A DNA stretch of 12,577 nt from Azonexaceae bacterium (GTDB lineage: Bacteria > Pseudomonadota > Gammaproteobacteria > Burkholderiales > Rhodocyclaceae). Location: positions 1-12,577 of the forward strand of contig SSTB01000287.1 of assembly GCA_009469665.1 (NCBI GenBank). Direction: 5' to 3'. The notes beneath the pieces were generated by a model, which saw nothing but the letters and a program-made list of their open reading frames with translations, was not told where the DNA came from and searched no databases. The position numbers and the translations under genes were made by a program. This document shows, piece by piece, positions 5,453 through 12,001 of this stretch (position 1 is its first letter; each line of letters opens with the position of its first letter).

Positions 5453-7390
5453 ATGATCTCATCCGCCCCCCTGCCCCTGTGGACGCCCCGTAACCCGGAA
5501 CGGACGACCCTCGCCGCCTGGATGAATGCCCTGGATATGGCGGATTACGAGTCCCTGTGGCGCTGGTCGGTGGAGCGGCCCGAGGAATTCTGGGACCGTG
5601 TGTGGGACGAATTCGGCGTGGTCGGCGACAAGGGCGGGACGGTGCTGGCGGACGGTGCGCTCATGCCGGGCGCCCGCTGGTTTCCCGAGGCGAGGATCAA
5701 TTTTGCGGAGAACCTCCTCGCGGCGCCGGGTGACGGAGACGCCCTGGTTTTCTGGGGCGAGGATAAGCTGCAGCAGCGCTGGGACCATGCCCGCCTTCGG
5801 GATACCGTCGGGCGTTGCGCGCGGGTTCTGAGCCGGGCCGGAGTCGGGGTCGGGGATCGGGTGGCGGCCTATCTGCCCAATCTGCCCGAAGCGCTGGTGG
5901 CCATGCTCGCCACGGCGTCCCTGGGGGCCGTCTGGTCGTCGGCCTCGCCCGATTTTGGCGTCCAGGGCGTTCTCGACCGCTTCGGCCAAATCGAGCCTAA
6001 AGTGCTGCTCTGTGTGGACGGCTACTGGTACAACGGCAAGGCGGTGGATTGCCGCGGCAAGAACGCCGAAGTCGCCGCTCGGCTCAAGGGCCTGAGTCTC
6101 GTCCTGGTCGTGCCCTACCTGGCGGAGAGCCCCGATCTGGGGGCGCTTCCCGGTGCGCAGTCCTGGCCGGAGGCCCTGGCTGCCGCCGATGCGGGCCCGC
6201 CGGAATTCCTGCGGGTGCCCTTCGACCACCCGCTCTTCATCCTATATTCCAGTGGCACCACCGGAGTGCCCAAGTGCATCGTCCACGGGCATGGGGGCAC
6301 CCTGCTGCAACACCTGAAGGAGCACCGCCTGCACGGCGACCTGCGCCCCGGCGACCGCCTGTTCTACTACACCACCTGCGGTTGGATGATGTGGAACTGG
6401 CTGATGAGCGGCCTCGCTTCCGGCGCCACCCTGCTGCTCTACGACGGCAGTCCCTTTGCCGGAGACGGGACGATCCTCTTCGATTACGCTCAGGCCGAGG
6501 GTATGACCCACTTCGGCACCTCGGCCAAATTCATCGACGCCGCCGCCAAGATGGGCCTCCACCCGGCCCGGACGCACCGCCTGGACGCCTTGCGGGCGGT
6601 CTTCTCCACCGGCAGCCCCCTGTCGCCGGAAGGCTTCGACTGGGTCTATCGGGAACTGAAGGAGGACGTGCTGTTGGCATCCATTTCCGGTGGCACGGAC
6701 ATCATCTCCTGCTTCGTCCTGGGGAACCCTGCCTTGTCTGTCCATCGCGGCGAAATCCAGTGCCGCGGCCTGGGCATGGCAGTGGAGGTCTTCGACGAGG
6801 ACGGCCGGCCGGTGCGCGAACAGAAGGGTGAACTGGTGTGCACGCTGCCCTTCCCGTCCATGCCGGTCGGCTTCTGGAACGACCCGGACGGCAGCAAGTA
6901 TCGCGCCGCCTACTTCGAGCGCTTTCCCGGCGTCTGGTGCCATGGTGACTATTCAGAAATCACGGCCCGTGGCGGCATCGTCATCTACGGCCGTTCCGAC
7001 GCCACCCTCAACCCCGGCGGCGTGCGCATCGGGACGGCGGAAATCTACCGCCAAGTGGAGCAACTTCCCGAAATTCTCGAATCCCTGGTGATTGGACAGG
7101 ACTGGGAGGGGGACTTGCGGGTGGTACTCTTCGTCAAGCTCGCGGCGGGAGCGATCCTTGACGATGCCCTGCGGGAACGGATCAAGGCGCATATCCGCAA
7201 CACCACCACGCCACGCCATGTCCCAGCGCGCATCGTCGAAGTCGGTGATATTCCGCGGACCAAATCGGGCAAGATTGTCGAGTTGGCGGTACGCAATGTG
7301 GTCCACGGCCAGGCCGTGAAAAACATGGAAGCCCTGGCCAATCCCGAAGCCTTGCAGTTCTACCGTGACCGCCCGGAGTTGGGGACTTGA
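5453..7390 (+). CDS. Acetoacetyl-CoA synthetase (acetoacetate--CoA ligase)
   Basis: 645 residues, the usual length for this ANL-superfamily enzyme. It makes acetoacetyl-CoA from acetoacetate, ATP and CoA in the cytoplasm, allowing acetoacetate from 3-hydroxybutyrate, poly-hydroxybutyrate breakdown or leucine degradation to be used. Visible motifs: the ATP-binding loop [10 protein letters not shown] (265-274), the family-specific [20 protein letters not shown] with LLLYDGSPF following, the A5-type [15 protein letters not shown] region, HGDYSEI, the hinge region [16 protein letters not shown], and the C-terminal catalytic lysine K607 in RTKSGKIVE. The [10 protein letters not shown] segment separates it from acetyl-CoA synthetase. 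The ATG at 5453 has GGAG six bases upstream and gives the standard [14 protein letters not shown] start; an upstream in-frame start at 5342 would overlap the promoter and is rejected. It appears to be transcribed alone. Confidence 0.96.
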   Translation: MISSAPLPLWTPRNPERTTLAAWMNALDMADYESLWRWSVERPEEFWDRVWDEFGVVGDKGGTVLADGALMPGARWFPEARINFAENLLAAPGDGDALVFWGEDKLQQRWDHARLRDTVGRCARVLSRAGVGVGDRVAAYLPNLPEALVAMLATASLGAVWSSASPDFGVQGVLDRFGQIEPKVLLCVDGYWYNGKAVDCRGKNAEVAARLKGLSLVLVVPYLAESPDLGALPGAQSWPEALAAADAGPPEFLRVPFDHPLFILYSSGTTGVPKCIVHGHGGTLLQHLKEHRLHGDLRPGDRLFYYTTCGWMMWNWLMSGLASGATLLLYDGSPFAGDGTILFDYAQAEGMTHFGTSAKFIDAAAKMGLHPARTHRLDALRAVFSTGSPLSPEGFDWVYRELKEDVLLASISGGTDIISCFVLGNPALSVHRGEIQCRGLGMAVEVFDEDGRPVREQKGELVCTLPFPSMPVGFWNDPDGSKYRAAYFERFPGVWCHGDYSEITARGGIVIYGRSDATLNPGGVRIGTAEIYRQVEQLPEILESLVIGQDWEGDLRVVLFVKLAAGAILDDALRERIKAHIRNTTTPRHVPARIVEVGDIPRTKSGKIVELAVRNVVHGQAVKNMEALANPEALQFYRDRPELGT

Positions 7391-7509
7391 GCAGATCCCT
7401 TGGCGATGCGGCACAGGGAAGTACAAAACGGCGTTTCGAGTTGGTGAAGATGGCCGCCCATCCCTGCCGGCTCGGCGACGCTTCGTGAAACTCGCGGCGC
7501 CCAGGGGCA

Positions 7510-7536
7510 GTGCCGTCCCAGGGAAGAGGACGGCAT
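7510..7536. repeat. 8-bp palindrome in the gap after acetoacetyl-CoA synthetase
   Basis: TGCCGTCC (7511-7518) pairs perfectly with GGACGGCA (7528-7535) around a 9-base loop; a G-U pair can extend it by one. No T-run follows on either strand, so it is not a clear terminator. Confidence 0.5.
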
Positions 7537-7583
7537 CCCGCTATCGCTCCCGGTCGAGGCCAACGGGAGCCGAAGGACTGCTC

Positions 7584-7619
7584 AATCGCTCGTCCTCCTT
7601 TGGAGGGATGGCGAGCATT
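7584..7619. repeat. Nested imperfect palindrome upstream of the pentapeptide-repeat gene
   Basis: An inner perfect stem CCTCC-TTT-GGAGG (7594-7606) lies inside outer arms GCTCG (7588-7592) and CGAGC (7612-7616), with AAT/ATT at the ends. It sits 50 bases before the next gene start, where it could be an operator or an RNA leader hairpin. The rest of the gap 7391-7667 shows nothing recognisable. Confidence 0.45.
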
Positions 7620-7667
7620 GCGGGGCGGGGCTAAAGTGCGCAGAATTCTCTGGGGGCCGTTGTAGCG

Positions 7668-8426
7668 ATGCGTATTTCCCTCGTGCGGACCATCGCGCTC
7701 TTCATCCTGATCGTTCATGAAACCGCCAACGCGGACTGTGGCGATTTGCGTCCCTACGCCGATCTCACAGGATGCGATTTCTCGCGCATGAATTTGGCAG
7801 GCAAGGATCTGCGTGGGGCGCGACTGACCGGCGCCAAGCTGGAAAACGCGAATCTTCGCGGAGTCGACCTGAGCGGCGCAGATCTGCGCAAGGCCAATGC
7901 CAAGTGGGCTCATTTCGAAGAATCGCGTCTGGTCGAGGCGGACCTGCGCGATGCCGATCTCTTTCACGCAATATTCGACCGTGCCGACCTGAGTCGTGCC
8001 AAGCTGCGCGGGGCCTATCTGTTTGGGGCGAACCTGATTGGCGCTCGGGCGAGTGGCGCCGATTTTGCCCAGGCCTATCTCAAGGACATCCTGATGGAGG
8101 GCATAGACCTGTCGGGGGGGTCGCTGCAGGACTGCTATGCCTTTCGTAGCGTCCTGATGGACGCCAAACTGGTGGGAACCGATCTCTCGGGCGCAGACCT
8201 GACCGGTGCTGCGGCCGAGCGTGCGGATTTTTCCAAGGCGCGCCTCCATCGCACCCGGCTTTCCGGGGCGACGCTACGTGAGGCGGAATTCGCCTCTGCG
8301 GACTTGCTCGATGCAGATTTTGCCCATGCCGATTTGTGGAACGCCCGCTTCGATCGGGTAACCAACCTGCCCGCGTCTCTGACCGAAGCCCTCTCGGAGG
8401 CCTTCACCGGCAGGGCAAAGCCTTGA
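7668..8426 (+). CDS. Exported pentapeptide-repeat protein
   Basis: 252 residues. MRISLVRTIALFILIVHETANA is a signal peptide with likely cleavage before D23-C24, so the protein should be periplasmic or outer-envelope. From about residue 30 to 235 it is a nearly continuous series of A(D/N)Lxx pentapeptides (for example NLAGKDLRGARLTGAKLENA and DLSGADLTGAAAERADFSKA). Such repeats fold into a right-handed quadrilateral beta-helix. The series weakens around 150-170 (GGSLQDCYAFRSVLMDAKL), which may be a kink or loop. The last ~20 residues are outside the helix. Cytoplasmic members can mimic DNA, but an exported one more likely acts as a binding scaffold; no specific function can be given. The Shine-Dalgarno before 7668 is poor (a G-run 11 bases away). 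It is a single gene, convergent with the minus-strand cluster that follows. Confidence 0.88.
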   Translation: MRISLVRTIALFILIVHETANADCGDLRPYADLTGCDFSRMNLAGKDLRGARLTGAKLENANLRGVDLSGADLRKANAKWAHFEESRLVEADLRDADLFHAIFDRADLSRAKLRGAYLFGANLIGARASGADFAQAYLKDILMEGIDLSGGSLQDCYAFRSVLMDAKLVGTDLSGADLTGAAAERADFSKARLHRTRLSGATLREAEFASADLLDADFAHADLWNARFDRVTNLPASLTEALSEAFTGRAKP

Positions 8427-8517
8427 ACCGACACGTCCCTCCCCACCCGCTTGCGCCAAGGGTGTGCCCCCGGTGAGGGATCGCGAGGGCCCGCCTTTTC
8501 GTGGGACGCTTACCTGC

Positions 8518-9156
8518 TCAGACTTGATCCAGGCGATCCAGGGATGCCAGGGTTGCAATGAGCCCCTCGACTCCCGTTGTCCGTGCTTCCTCAACGAGCC
8601 GGGAACGGTACTTGAGGAAGAGGCTTTGCTCCTCGACGGCGACGTTGATTAACTTCCAGCCGCCATCTTCGCGGACGAGTTGATAGTCAATCTTGGTGTG
8701 GCGGTGCCCGGGTTCCGAGATGTGCGTGCGGATGGTCGCCTCCTCAGACTCCGTGTCAGTCTGCTCGGCTTCGCGGAAGGGTTCGATGAAGAGGCGGGCA
8801 CCACGGTGATCCTGGGCCGCGAGATTTTCTGCATAGGTCCGGAGAAGGAGGCGGCGGAACTCGGTGCTGAGCCGTTCCCGCTGGGCTTCCGTCGCGACCG
8901 CCCAAACTCGTCCCGTGGCTTCTTCGGTAAGACGCCGAAAATCGATGTGGGGCGCGATCTCCCGCTCGGCCATGCGGCGCAGCGCGCGGGTATTCGAACT
9001 TTCCGCGAGGGCTGACAAAGCGGCTCCAGCGGTCCGGCGGACGTCTGTTTCCGGGTTGGACCCTGCCGCCGAAGCCGCGCCAGCCAGTGCCAGCGAGCTC
9101 AGGGCGATGAATTGATGGATATTCCGTTTGAACCTCAGGTTTCGTTTCTGTGTCAT
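8518..9156 (-). CDS. MlaC-family (Tgt2/Ttg2D, PF05494) periplasmic lipid-binding protein, copy B
   Basis: 212 residues. MTQKRNLRFKRNIHQFIALSSLALAGAASA is a signal peptide with an unusually long basic n-region. The mature part has the MlaC signature: HIDFRRLTEEATGRVWAVAT, then QRERLSTEFRRLLLRTYAENL, and the C-terminal KIDYQLVREDGGWKLINVAVEEQSLFLKYR. MlaC proteins ferry phospholipids between the outer-membrane MlaA complex and the inner-membrane MlaFEDB transporter. No mlaA or mlaFEDB gene is nearby, so this is an orphan copy. The start at 9156 is chosen over the in-frame ATG at 9168 because GGAG stands six bases before 9156 and nothing useful precedes 9168; the MTxKRxLRFxRNI beginning then also matches copy A. 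It is the last gene of the minus-strand cluster, 178 bases after the His-rich protein gene, with hairpins between. Confidence 0.88.
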   Translation of the reverse strand: MTQKRNLRFKRNIHQFIALSSLALAGAASAAGSNPETDVRRTAGAALSALAESSNTRALRRMAEREIAPHIDFRRLTEEATGRVWAVATEAQRERLSTEFRRLLLRTYAENLAAQDHRGARLFIEPFREAEQTDTESEEATIRTHISEPGHRHTKIDYQLVREDGGWKLINVAVEEQSLFLKYRSRLVEEARTTGVEGLIATLASLDRLDQV

Positions 9157-9162
9157 TGGGGT

Positions 9163-9166
9163 CTCC
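9163..9166 (-). promoter_or_regulatory. Shine-Dalgarno that decides the start of MlaC copy B
   Basis: GGAG lies six bases before the ATG at 9156, and overlaps the alternative ATG at 9168. This favours the shorter protein. Confidence 0.7.
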
Positions 9167-9265
9167 ATAGGGGTTTTTGAACTCCACGCCGTGCCGGCTC
9201 GCTCGGGTATCGAGTTCCGGAAGGCGCTAGGCGGCTGCTACAAGAAGTCACGCAAGGTCCGTCAC

Positions 9266-9321
9266 CCCAGCCGAAAGGGGGTGCGGCGTGGACCGCTCCG
9301 GCTGGGTTCGATCTTTCGAAC
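9266..9321 (-). terminator. Two adjacent hairpins after the His-rich protein gene
   Basis: On the minus strand the first hairpin is GTTCGA-AAGA-TCGAAC (9306-9321, perfect 6-bp arms, 4-base loop). It is followed by CCCAGCCG/CGGCTGGG arms (9299-9306 and 9266-9273) around a 25-base loop. No T-run follows. They begin 13 bases after the stop at 9335 and may act as 3' end protection or partial termination, lowering expression of the MlaC copy B gene. Confidence 0.4.
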
Positions 9322-9334
9322 GAGGTGGCCGTTT

Positions 9335-9796
9335 TCAGTCCCGGTCGTGGCCATGGCCATGGCCATGGCCGTGGCCCCGACCGTGACCGTCTCCACGATC
9401 ACGATCGTGCGGGCCACCCCGCTCGTCATGGCGATCATGGCCGTCATCCCGGCCATGTCGCTCCCGATAGCGGGGAGCGAACTCGCGGCTGTACCAGTCA
9501 TCCCGGACGAAATAGACGCGCTCTCCGCAAGCACCGTAGGCCGCACAGTGCTTGGACCAATGCTTGGCATGGCCGGGAGGAACGCGCAAATAGACGGGCG
9601 GTCCTGCCACCGGTGCGGGCGCAATCACCAAAGGACGCTGATAGATTAGGACGGGAGGCGGGTAACCACCGATGTCGATACGTCCGTAGAAACCCGGTTG
9701 TCCAATACTGATGGACACGCCGACGTCCGCGCCCTGACTGGACATGCTGAGGCTCGCTGCCGTAAAGGCGAGAACGAGAGTGGGGATCTTCATCAT
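9335..9796 (-). CDS. Secreted protein of unknown function with His/Gly/Asp-rich tail
   Basis: 153 residues. Signal peptide MMKIPTLVLAFTAASLSMSSQGA, cut probably before D24. The core (24-110) contains DVGVSISIGQPGFYGRIDIG, a proline-rich stretch (PPPVLIYQRPLVIAPAPVAG), then VPPGHAKHWSKHCAAYGACG (73-91) with two cysteines (C84, C90) that could form a disulfide, and YFVRDDWYSREFAPRYRERH. The last ~40 residues are low complexity, rich in H, G, D and R and ending in GHGHGHGHGHDRD, a likely metal-binding tail. I recognise the core as a type found in betaproteobacterial exported proteins but know no function. AAGGAG stands five bases before the first ATG (9796); the second ATG (9793) is equally possible. 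It lies 11 bases after the EipA-family gene, clearly in the same operon. Confidence 0.8.
   Translation of the reverse strand: MMKIPTLVLAFTAASLSMSSQGADVGVSISIGQPGFYGRIDIGGYPPPVLIYQRPLVIAPAPVAGPPVYLRVPPGHAKHWSKHCAAYGACGERVYFVRDDWYSREFAPRYRERHGRDDGHDRHDERGGPHDRDRGDGHGRGHGHGHGHGHDRD
9349..9376. repeat. CATGGC-type hexamer tandem repeat coding the Gly-His tail
   Basis: GGCCATGGCCATGGCCATGG and the degenerate GCCGTGGCC that follows encode the alternating Gly-His residues on the minus strand. Three hexamer copies are exact; such a tract could vary in length by slippage without shifting the frame. Confidence 0.6.
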
Positions 9797-9807
9797 GGGG
9801 GCTCCTT

Positions 9808-10407
9808 CTACAAGGGGTTGAGCGTCTTGGTCAGGGTGTAATGGGTATAGCCGATGCTCGCACCGGCGCGCAGTCCCACGCCGAGGCGGATGGGGGCCAA
9901 GATCGTGTCATCGCGTTGCTGGTAATTAACCCCCGCGCCGCCGACGTAATAGACGCTTCCGTCTACCGACGGAAAACGCTTGAGGAGGTCTTCGGTTTTA
10001 TGGGCGTGGTAAACCAGGACGAAGACTTTGGAGGCATTGCCGCCGAGATCGAAGCCGATGGACGGACCTTGCCAGAATATTCGTGACCCGCCGCCGTGTT
10101 TGAAGGCGAGTTGGCCCTCGCCGTACCGCAGGCCGATGGTGGCCGCGCCGGCCACCTCCTCCCCCTTGATGTAGCCGCTTGGGCGACCCTGTTCCTTGAA
10201 TGCCTTGGCGATGACCTTCCCCAGGCCTTCGGTGGTGTCCCCTAAAAAATCGCTGGCGGCCTTGAGAATCGAGTCCTCGTCGAAACCCTCGTTCTCTGGC
10301 GCATTGGCCCAGGTGGCATGCGGCACGGAAATCAGGGCGCTGGCAATGCCCAGGGCCCAGTATTTGGCAAACGTTCTTCGGGAAACCGTCTTCTGTGGGG
10401 AGTTCAT
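9808..10407 (-). CDS. DUF1134 / EipA-family envelope protein with twin-arginine-type signal
   Basis: 199 residues. The body matches the DUF1134 (EipA) family throughout: GYIKGEEVAGAATIGLRYGE, then FWQGPSIGFDLGGNASKVFV, VYYVGGAGVNYQ and IRLGVGLRAGASIGYTHYT. EipA of alphaproteobacteria is a periplasmic protein needed for envelope integrity; the molecular activity is not known. The N-terminus reads MNSPQKTVSRRTFAKYWALG, where SRRTFAK (9-15) fits the Tat motif SRRxFxK, followed by a moderately hydrophobic stretch and a likely cleavage near A34-A36 (TWANA). Export in folded form is therefore likely. AAGGAG is six bases before the ATG at 10407. The gene is 25 bases after MlaC copy A and 11 bases before the His-rich protein gene, so these three are one operon. 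Confidence 0.88.
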   Translation of the reverse strand: MNSPQKTVSRRTFAKYWALGIASALISVPHATWANAPENEGFDEDSILKAASDFLGDTTEGLGKVIAKAFKEQGRPSGYIKGEEVAGAATIGLRYGEGQLAFKHGGGSRIFWQGPSIGFDLGGNASKVFVLVYHAHKTEDLLKRFPSVDGSVYYVGGAGVNYQQRDDTILAPIRLGVGLRAGASIGYTHYTLTKTLNPL

Positions 10408-10432
10408 TGTTCTCTCCTTATCCGTTGTCGGA

Positions 10433-11053
10433 TCAAGCGCTCTGACGATTCTTTTCGCTCAGCGCACGGATGATGCCTTCCACGCCGCCTTCCTTCGCCT
10501 GGGTCGCGAACCAGTCGCGATAATTGGTTACCAGGCTGATGTTTTCGACCATGACGTCGACGACCTTCCAGCCGGTTTCATTCCTGGCCATACGGTAGTC
10601 GATGGCGATTGGGCGGCGTCCCGGTTCGGTGACCTTGGTCCTTACCGTCGTTTCGTCTCCCGGAGACACGGGAGACGGCTGGACGGCCACCTGCGTCGCG
10701 CCGTGGTTGGCGGCATTCAGCGATTTGGTGTAACTGCGGACCAGCAGGCGCTGGAATTCGCTGACCAACAGCTCCTGCTGTGCTGGCGTCGCTTGTGCCC
10801 ATACCCGACCGGCAGCCAGTTGGGTCATGCGGCGGAAGTCGAAGTGGGGAACAACCTTTGATTGTGCGATCTGGCGCAGGGTGGCTGGTTCCGGATTGCT
10901 GGCAATTGCGGCCAGCACGTCCTGGGTCGTCTCACGGACGACCGCATCGGGCGTCTCGTCAGCCGCTCCCGCGGCGCTGGCGATGGCGAGCGCACTCACC
11001 ACGAGGAATTTACGAATGTTCCGATTGAATCGCAGATATCGCTTCTCGGTCAT
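10433..11053 (-). CDS. MlaC-family (Tgt2/Ttg2D, PF05494) periplasmic lipid-binding protein, copy A
   Basis: 206 residues. Signal peptide MTEKRYLRFNRNIRKFLVVSALAIASAAGA, cut before ADETP. The mature part has HFDFRRMTQLAAGRVWAQAT, QQELLVSEFQRLLVRSYTKS, and the C-terminal AIDYRMARNETGWKVVDVMVEN, then VTNYRDWF, all usual for MlaC. It should bind a phospholipid in the periplasm. It is clearly related to copy B (same signal-peptide start, matching blocks along the length), so the pair arose by duplication. It is the first gene of the envelope operon and lacks the mlaFEDB transporter genes beside it. The ATG at 11053 is preceded by GGAGG at seven bases; a TTG in frame at 11071 would place that Shine-Dalgarno inside the coding region and is rejected. 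Confidence 0.9.
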   Translation of the reverse strand: MTEKRYLRFNRNIRKFLVVSALAIASAAGAADETPDAVVRETTQDVLAAIASNPEPATLRQIAQSKVVPHFDFRRMTQLAAGRVWAQATPAQQELLVSEFQRLLVRSYTKSLNAANHGATQVAVQPSPVSPGDETTVRTKVTEPGRRPIAIDYRMARNETGWKVVDVMVENISLVTNYRDWFATQAKEGGVEGIIRALSEKNRQSA

Positions 11054-11054
11054 G

Positions 11055-11071
11055 TTGAATCCTCCATTCAA
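11055..11071 (-). promoter_or_regulatory. Inverted repeat with the Shine-Dalgarno as its loop, before MlaC copy A
   Basis: The minus strand reads TTGAAT-GGAGG-ATTCAA: perfect 6-bp arms with the five-base GGAGG ribosome binding site forming exactly the loop, one base before the ATG at 11053. It is AT-rich in GC-rich surroundings. It could present or hide the Shine-Dalgarno, or be a binding site for a protein. Confidence 0.55.
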
Positions 11072-11266
11072 GGCCGGGCGGAGCGCCGGACCGAAGGCTC
11101 ACTCTAGGCCGAGCGGACGAGGGTCGAGGTAATCATCCGTAACAGCAAGTAAGCCACTCTCTCGGTAGGTCTCGGTACTATCCTCCCGAACCGACCGGTG
11201 CTGGGGAAGGTATTGCCCTATGGCTTCCGGCCACAGAATCGACGATGACTTTGGCGTGCGACCGAC

Positions 11267-11830
11267 TCAGCGAGATCTGTGTTGTGTTCCGAGAGTGTGC
11301 GGGGGGCCAGCCTGTCTAGGCCGGTGAAACCAGGCCGCTGCCAGGAGAATGGGGGCTGTTGCCAGGCTGGCAGCCCAGACGGGTGCCAGAGTGGATTGGA
11401 GCCAATCGGCAGGCCCACCGGCGGCGAGGGCAAGCTGATGGGCGAACCAGAGCAGTGAACCTGAGAGGGCGAGGAACATGCCCCAGCGGCCGAATTGCCG
11501 GGCCGAGGATTCCCTCTCGCCGCAGTCCGCCGCGGGTTTCCAGGGCAGACTTCCCGCCAGCGCGCCTCCCAGGCGTTTTGCCGCTGACCATACCAGTGCG
11601 ACGAGCAACCCGAACCAGAATGCGATTTCAACCAGATGGGGCCAATGGGCCTTCATGAAGCCGTAGCCGTCCACGCTGTCGGTCCCTTCCGGAAGCAGCG
11701 CGATGCCTGCGCCACAACCCAACGCCACGACGAGGGCAGCGATGACCGCCCCGCGCAGTTGGCCTGCCCAGTAATGGAACTCTGCGTCCACGTCTGAATT
11801 GATAGGCAGTCGATCGAGCAGCTTGTACAT
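11267..11830 (-). CDS. Four-helix inner-membrane protein of unknown function
   Basis: 187 residues with four predicted membrane spans at about 27-46, 66-84, 115-136 and 148-168, and a charged loop between helices 2 and 3 (WKPAADCGERESSARQFGRW). The N-terminus (MYKLLDRLPINSDVDAEFHY) is short and cytoplasmic; the C-terminal tail is basic (HRPRQAGPPHTLGTQHRSR). I do not recognise a named family or any catalytic motif. The start is well supported: AAGGAGG lies four bases before the ATG at 11830. It is co-directional with the envelope operon but 213 bases upstream, so probably separately transcribed, and 170 bases downstream of xerC. Confidence 0.75.
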   Translation of the reverse strand: MYKLLDRLPINSDVDAEFHYWAGQLRGAVIAALVVALGCGAGIALLPEGTDSVDGYGFMKAHWPHLVEIAFWFGLLVALVWSAAKRLGGALAGSLPWKPAADCGERESSARQFGRWGMFLALSGSLLWFAHQLALAAGGPADWLQSTLAPVWAASLATAPILLAAAWFHRPRQAGPPHTLGTQHRSR

Positions 11831-11974
11831 GGGGCCTCCTTGCGCAGAAGATTCCCTGCCGCGCTTTCCGCCCTTCCTGACCTACCCTGGCCCCGGCGCA
11901 GGATTCAACCCTTCCGGTCGGGGCATAGAGACTCCCGGTACGGCGGAAACCCGGTAGACCGGCAATAGCGCCGG

Positions 11975-12001
11975 GCGTTCGCAGCTATGGCGGACGCTTT
12001 T
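11975..12001 (+). terminator. Plus-strand hairpin with T-run in the xerC-membrane protein gap
   Basis: GCGTTCGC (11975-11982) pairs with GCGGACGC (11990-11997) around a 7-base loop and is followed by TTTT. On the plus strand all eight pairs form, one as U-G; on the minus strand the same position is a C-A mismatch. The structure therefore favours a plus-strand RNA, yet no plus-strand gene is upstream. It may still serve as an imperfect terminator for xerC, whose stop it touches. Confidence 0.5.

Noticed and set aside
7182..8249. 355-codon minus-strand frame with regular repeats
   Set aside because: The regular pattern is the mirror of the plus-strand pentapeptide codons; the frame also crosses the whole gap and the end of acetoacetyl-CoA synthetase.
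8427..8517. Terminator between the convergent pentapeptide and MlaC copy B genes
   Set aside because: No stem with a following T-run could be found in these 91 bases on either strand.
9349..9376. Tandem repeat as a CRISPR or regulatory array
   Set aside because: Units are six bases long without spacers and lie inside the coding region for the Gly-His tail.
11145..11156. Sigma54-like TGG...TTGC on the minus strand upstream of MlaC copy A
   Set aside because: Only 7 bases separate GG and GC; sigma54 promoters need 10.
11831..12000. Possible c-di-GMP or other riboswitch before the four-helix membrane protein
   Set aside because: The gap is GC-rich and foldable, but the conserved cores of the riboswitch classes I know are not present on the minus strand.
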